From Psychrilyobacter sp. (GTDB lineage Bacteria; Fusobacteriota; Fusobacteriia; Fusobacteriales; Fusobacteriaceae), in contig JAGLEA010000083.1 in NCBI GenBank assembly GCA_023145315.1, forward strand, positions 1 through 7,343: a DNA stretch of 7,343 bases, in the 5' to 3' direction. The translations under genes were made by a program, and so were the position numbers. Within the stretch, counting starts at the first letter, position 1, and each line of letters starts with the position of its first letter. A model generated the notes under the pieces. It saw only the letters and a program-made list of their open reading frames with translations, ran no database searches and was not told the origin of the DNA. Below are positions 5,217 to 7,343 of the stretch, piece by piece.

Positions 5217-6227
5217 TTATTTCTTAATAAGTGCATCCTCTAGCTTTTGATGGAGTTGTTCAAAACCGTTTTTTACAGCTTTTTCATATGAGTCACCTTG
5301 TGAATGAGCGTCTTCACCAATCCCTGTTGATGTAATAGTAAGGATGTTTTCAACTTTTTTCTTATTGTAAAGTTCCACGGTTATACTAAGAGAGGTTTCA
5401 AATATCTCTGGAGTAATCATCTTTTTATTGTAATATACAGGTGGTTTTTTAGAAGTATGATTACTGATTAAAACAACTTTAACAAGAGTGTTGACTGAAG
5501 AACTATTCTCATTACTAATAGCAACTTTATCGTTATTTTTCTTTGATATTTCGGCTAACATTCTATCAAAATAGTTATCAAAAAATTCTTTTGAGTTATC
5601 TAAAAAATCACCACTACTTTTAACATAGATAATATTGACACCATGATACAAACTGTCATTATCAATAGACTTTTCAACTGATTGAATAGCATTAAGAATG
5701 CTTGTTTTTGTATGTTCTAAATTAAAATTTGATTTACTACCTAAAATAATAGCTATATTCCTATATGAAAGAAATTCGTTATAGTTATTTAAAGCACTTT
5801 CTAAAAAATTCTTTTTTAGAAGAAGGTTGCTCTCATCATTAGCGTTTGTAAAGTTTACATTAACAAGTGACCTAAGTTCGTTAGCTTTTTTTTCATAGAT
5901 AGATATCTTGGTGTCATCAATAGTTGCAGTTGCTGTATATTGTGAACGAAACCATTTTTTATCAATATCAAACTCTACTCCTAATAATTTTGTTTCTGAT
6001 GTAGTAGAAACGCTAGAAGTGAGGTCTTTCTTAGATATGCCATTGCTCAATGACTTATTGCTAGAAAAATTACTTTTAATAGTAACTTGTATTTGAGCTG
6101 ATAAATCTCCTAAAGCTTCCTTTTTTGCCTCTTGTTCACTGGTTCCGTACCCAGTACCTTCTAATGTTTTTGAAAAACTAATAGCCGTAGAAAGTAAGAG
6201 TAGGATAATAATTAATATTTTTTTCAT
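5217..6227 (-). CDS. Exported LPP20/FlgT-like protein
   Basis: A 336-residue protein with a signal peptide (MKK, hydrophobic core 4-16, likely cleavage near residue 19), so it is probably periplasmic. Residues 23-50 hold a GTGYG motif followed by an Ala/Glu-rich helix (KKEALGDLSAQIQ), as in LPP20-type proteins. The middle (about 110-240) is Asn/Ser/Lys-rich and not recognised. Near the C terminus (299-333) the same pattern returns: TGIG, then EKAVKNGFEQLHQKL. The start is ATG 6227, with GGAGG six bases upstream. A TTG two codons earlier is in frame but abuts the SD. It follows the LPP20 lipoprotein gene after 12 bases, so the two are an operon. The pair resembles Vibrio FlgP (LPP20 lipoprotein) with FlgT, which help build outer-membrane rings, but no flagellar gene is visible. 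The function is therefore open, possibly an envelope or surface assembly role. Confidence 0.65.
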   Translation of the reverse strand: MKKILIIILLLLSTAISFSKTLEGTGYGTSEQEAKKEALGDLSAQIQVTIKSNFSSNKSLSNGISKKDLTSSVSTTSETKLLGVEFDIDKKWFRSQYTATATIDDTKISIYEKKANELRSLVNVNFTNANDESNLLLKKNFLESALNNYNEFLSYRNIAIILGSKSNFNLEHTKTSILNAIQSVEKSIDNDSLYHGVNIIYVKSSGDFLDNSKEFFDNYFDRMLAEISKKNNDKVAISNENSSSVNTLVKVVLISNHTSKKPPVYYNKKMITPEIFETSLSITVELYNKKKVENILTITSTGIGEDAHSQGDSYEKAVKNGFEQLHQKLEDALIKK

Positions 6228-6233
6228 CTTCAA

Positions 6234-6238
6234 CCTCC
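6234..6238 (-). promoter_or_regulatory. Shine-Dalgarno site choosing ATG 6227
   Basis: GGAGG on the minus strand, six bases from ATG 6227 and directly against the alternative TTG at 6233. The spacing favours the ATG and removes two residues from the longer open frame. Confidence 0.75.
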
Positions 6239-6239
6239 A

Positions 6240-6848
6240 TTAGTTATTTGTTGTAGGAGTTGATGGGCTAAAGTATTCATTTACTTCAGCTTCTAACTCT
6301 TTTTGAGAATCAGCAGCTTTGATTTTTGTTTTCTCCTCTTGGCTACCATAGTTATTTGGATTACTAATAGCTGCAGTTGCACTTTTAGCAATATTTTCAT
6401 TATCAACACCTAAAAGAACATATAGTTCATCTTCTGGTGAGATCCAAGTATCGACTAGAGAAGCACCTTGTAGATCAAGATTTACAACTTGCTTAGTTAT
6501 GTTCTCAGCACTAGAATCTACACTAGTAGCCTCTCCTAAACCTATTCTACTTCTATATGATTTATATAGATTATTAACTTTTATAGTTATCTGACTTGCT
6601 AGGTCCTCTCTAGCACTAGCCATAGCTTCCTTTCTAGCAAAATCAAATCCAAGATCAGTCATTTTAGCAGAACCAACACCTGCAATTCCATTTTCATATC
6701 TTGGTTGAATTACCCATTTTGGATAACCTTTTAATTTTTCATAATTTACATTAGTTCCAATTTCAGGTTCAGTTTCTGCTTTTTTACATCCTGAAAAAGC
6801 TGCGAGTGCTACAATTGATAAGATGAAGATTGATTTTTTGATATTCAT
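6240..6848 (-). CDS. LPP20 family outer-membrane lipoprotein
   Basis: A 202-residue lipoprotein. The signal peptide has basic residues at 4-5, a hydrophobic core and a lipobox-like FSGC with Cys21 as the lipidation site. Phe at the -3 position is unusual but tolerated. The mature part carries the LPP20 pattern: PKWV (43-46), GIAGVGSA (54-61), then the helix starting ARKEAMASAREDL (71-83), and a beta-rich end around LVDTWISPEDELYVLL (131-146). The tail is Glu/Lys-rich and ends in Pro/Thr/Asn repeats. After lipidation, Lys22-Lys23 give no Asp at +2, so sorting to the outer membrane is expected by the E. coli rule. It is the first gene of an operon with the exported FlgT-like protein. AGGAGG (6856-6861) lies seven bases before the ATG. 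Family members are surface or outer-membrane proteins of mostly unknown role. Confidence 0.8.
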   Translation of the reverse strand: MNIKKSIFILSIVALAAFSGCKKAETEPEIGTNVNYEKLKGYPKWVIQPRYENGIAGVGSAKMTDLGFDFARKEAMASAREDLASQITIKVNNLYKSYRSRIGLGEATSVDSSAENITKQVVNLDLQGASLVDTWISPEDELYVLLGVDNENIAKSATAAISNPNNYGSQEEKTKIKAADSQKELEAEVNEYFSPSTPTTNN

Positions 6849-6882
6849 AAAGATACCTCCTAAGTATTTTATCTTGTGAGTA

Positions 6883-6888
6883 AGTATA
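6883..6888 (-). promoter_or_regulatory. Likely -10 element of the LPP20 operon
   Basis: TATACT on the minus strand, about 35 bases before the lipoprotein ATG. The hexamer 17 bases upstream (TAGAAT) is not a good -35, so the promoter may need an activator or be weak. Confidence 0.4.
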
Positions 6889-6982
6889 CAGTTAAAATAG
6901 AGAAAATTCTATATTTTTTTTAAAGTGTTCAGATGGATATTTTAATTTCATATATTTTTATTAAAATTAAAGTATAAAAATA

Positions 6983-7011
6983 TTGACATATGTTTGAAAT
7001 CAGAGTATTCT
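6983..7011 (+). promoter_or_regulatory. Promoter of the LacI-family regulator
   Basis: TTGACA (6983-6988), a 17-base spacer and TATTCT (7006-7011). The predicted start point is near 7018, about 40 bases before the start codon. Confidence 0.75.
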
Positions 7012-7022
7012 ATCGTTAACAG

Positions 7023-7037
7023 TTGAAACGGTTCCAA
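7023..7037. promoter_or_regulatory. LacI-type operator candidate
   Basis: TTGAAAC and GTTCCAA form 7-base arms around a central G with one mismatch. There is a CG step in the middle, the feature read by the hinge-helix leucine of LacI-family proteins. It lies just downstream of the predicted start point, where a bound repressor blocks transcription, so autoregulation is likely (inference). Confidence 0.5.
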
Positions 7038-7056
7038 AAACGAAAGGAAGTGAAAT

Positions 7057-7343
7057 ATGGCTAAGATTACTATAAAGGATATTGCAAAAAAAGCAGAAGT
7101 GGGAGTAGGTACAGTCTCAAGAATTATAAACAATCATCCTGGTGTAAAAGAAAAAACACGTGAAAAGGTATTAAAAATTATAAAAGAATTAAACTTTAAA
7201 CCAAATAGCATGGCTATAGCTTTGAAGAGGAAGAAAGATAACCTAGTTGGAATAGTGATTGCAGGATATTCAAATTTATTTTTTAATGATGTGATTTCTG
7301 GAATAGATAGTGAATTAAAGAAAGTTGGTTTAAATTCAGTAGT
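7057..7343 (+). CDS. LacI-family transcriptional regulator, N-terminal part (cut by window end)
   Basis: The visible 95 codons hold the complete DNA-binding headpiece. TIKDIAKKA (5-13) and VGTVSRIIN (17-25) form the helix-turn-helix, followed by the third helix (about 31-45). The hinge region FKPNSMAIALKRK contains Leu56 at the classic position for insertion into a central CpG. Residue 63 onward (LVGIVIAG) begins the periplasmic-binding-protein-like sensor domain, which is missing beyond the edge, so the effector is unknown. A GGAAG-type SD lies six bases before the ATG. The gene diverges from the LPP20 operon and has its own promoter and a likely operator. Its real targets, often sugar genes, may lie to the right of the window. 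Confidence 0.93.
   Translation, partial: MAKITIKDIAKKAEVGVGTVSRIINNHPGVKEKTREKVLKIIKELNFKPNSMAIALKRKKDNLVGIVIAGYSNLFFNDVISGIDSELKKVGLNSV

Noticed and set aside
5908..6096. Open frame of 62 codons on the plus strand
   Set aside because: It is antisense to the FlgT-like gene and has no SD.
6933..6977. 14-codon frame on the plus strand upstream of the LacI-family gene
   Set aside because: It has no SD, it lies upstream of the predicted lacI-type promoter, and its very AT-rich codons are what chance would give.
6948..7133. Open frame of 61 codons on the minus strand
   Set aside because: It is antisense to the LacI-family headpiece and its promoter, and is clearly a shadow.
1..7343. tRNA, rRNA, CRISPR array or insertion sequence
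   Set aside because: Reading both strands showed no cloverleaf, no regularly spaced direct repeats, no transposase motif and no terminal inverted repeats.

Overview
The window looks like chromosomal DNA from a low-GC, diderm (outer-membrane) anaerobe, most likely a member of the Fusobacteriota. The sequence is strongly AT-rich, the Shine-Dalgarno (SD) sites are strong, and the terminators are compact A-stem-T hairpins. A lipoprotein of the LPP20 type points to an outer membrane, which argues against an ordinary low-GC Firmicute. The taxonomic call is an inference from these traits only.

Layout from left to right. (1) The 3' part of a metal-dependent amidohydrolase (+) meets, across a shared bidirectional terminator, a two-gene minus-strand operon: an N-terminally anchored GH24 lysozyme (TTG start) followed by an AIR-synthase/HypE-like ATP-binding protein. 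(2) A divergent intergenic region of about 280 bp carries a near-consensus promoter and two palindromes. It drives a YfcC/DcuC-type membrane carrier (+), which should start at ATG 2488, not at the longer upstream open frame that runs through the promoter. (3) A second bidirectional terminator separates the carrier from nfo (endonuclease IV, minus strand), which keeps all nine expected metal ligands. (4) Between nfo and the next operon lies a short transcription unit on the minus strand. It has a near-consensus promoter, a roughly 100-nt leader, an SD site, a 26-codon hydrophobic peptide and a strong hairpin terminator. (5) A minus-strand pair follows: an LPP20-type outer-membrane lipoprotein and a secreted protein that shares its Gly-rich/Ala-helix motif. 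The layout recalls the FlgP/FlgT pair of Vibrio, but no flagellar gene is visible. (6) A LacI-family regulator (+, cut by the window edge) diverges from that pair and has its own consensus promoter with a LacI-type operator just downstream of the predicted start point.

Most units are ordinary housekeeping or accessory genes. The part I consider least explained is the small peptide unit at about 4949-5213. It may be a third cistron of the LPP20 operon with its own promoter, or an independent peptide or regulatory RNA gene. No rRNA, tRNA, CRISPR array, insertion sequence or prophage cluster is visible.
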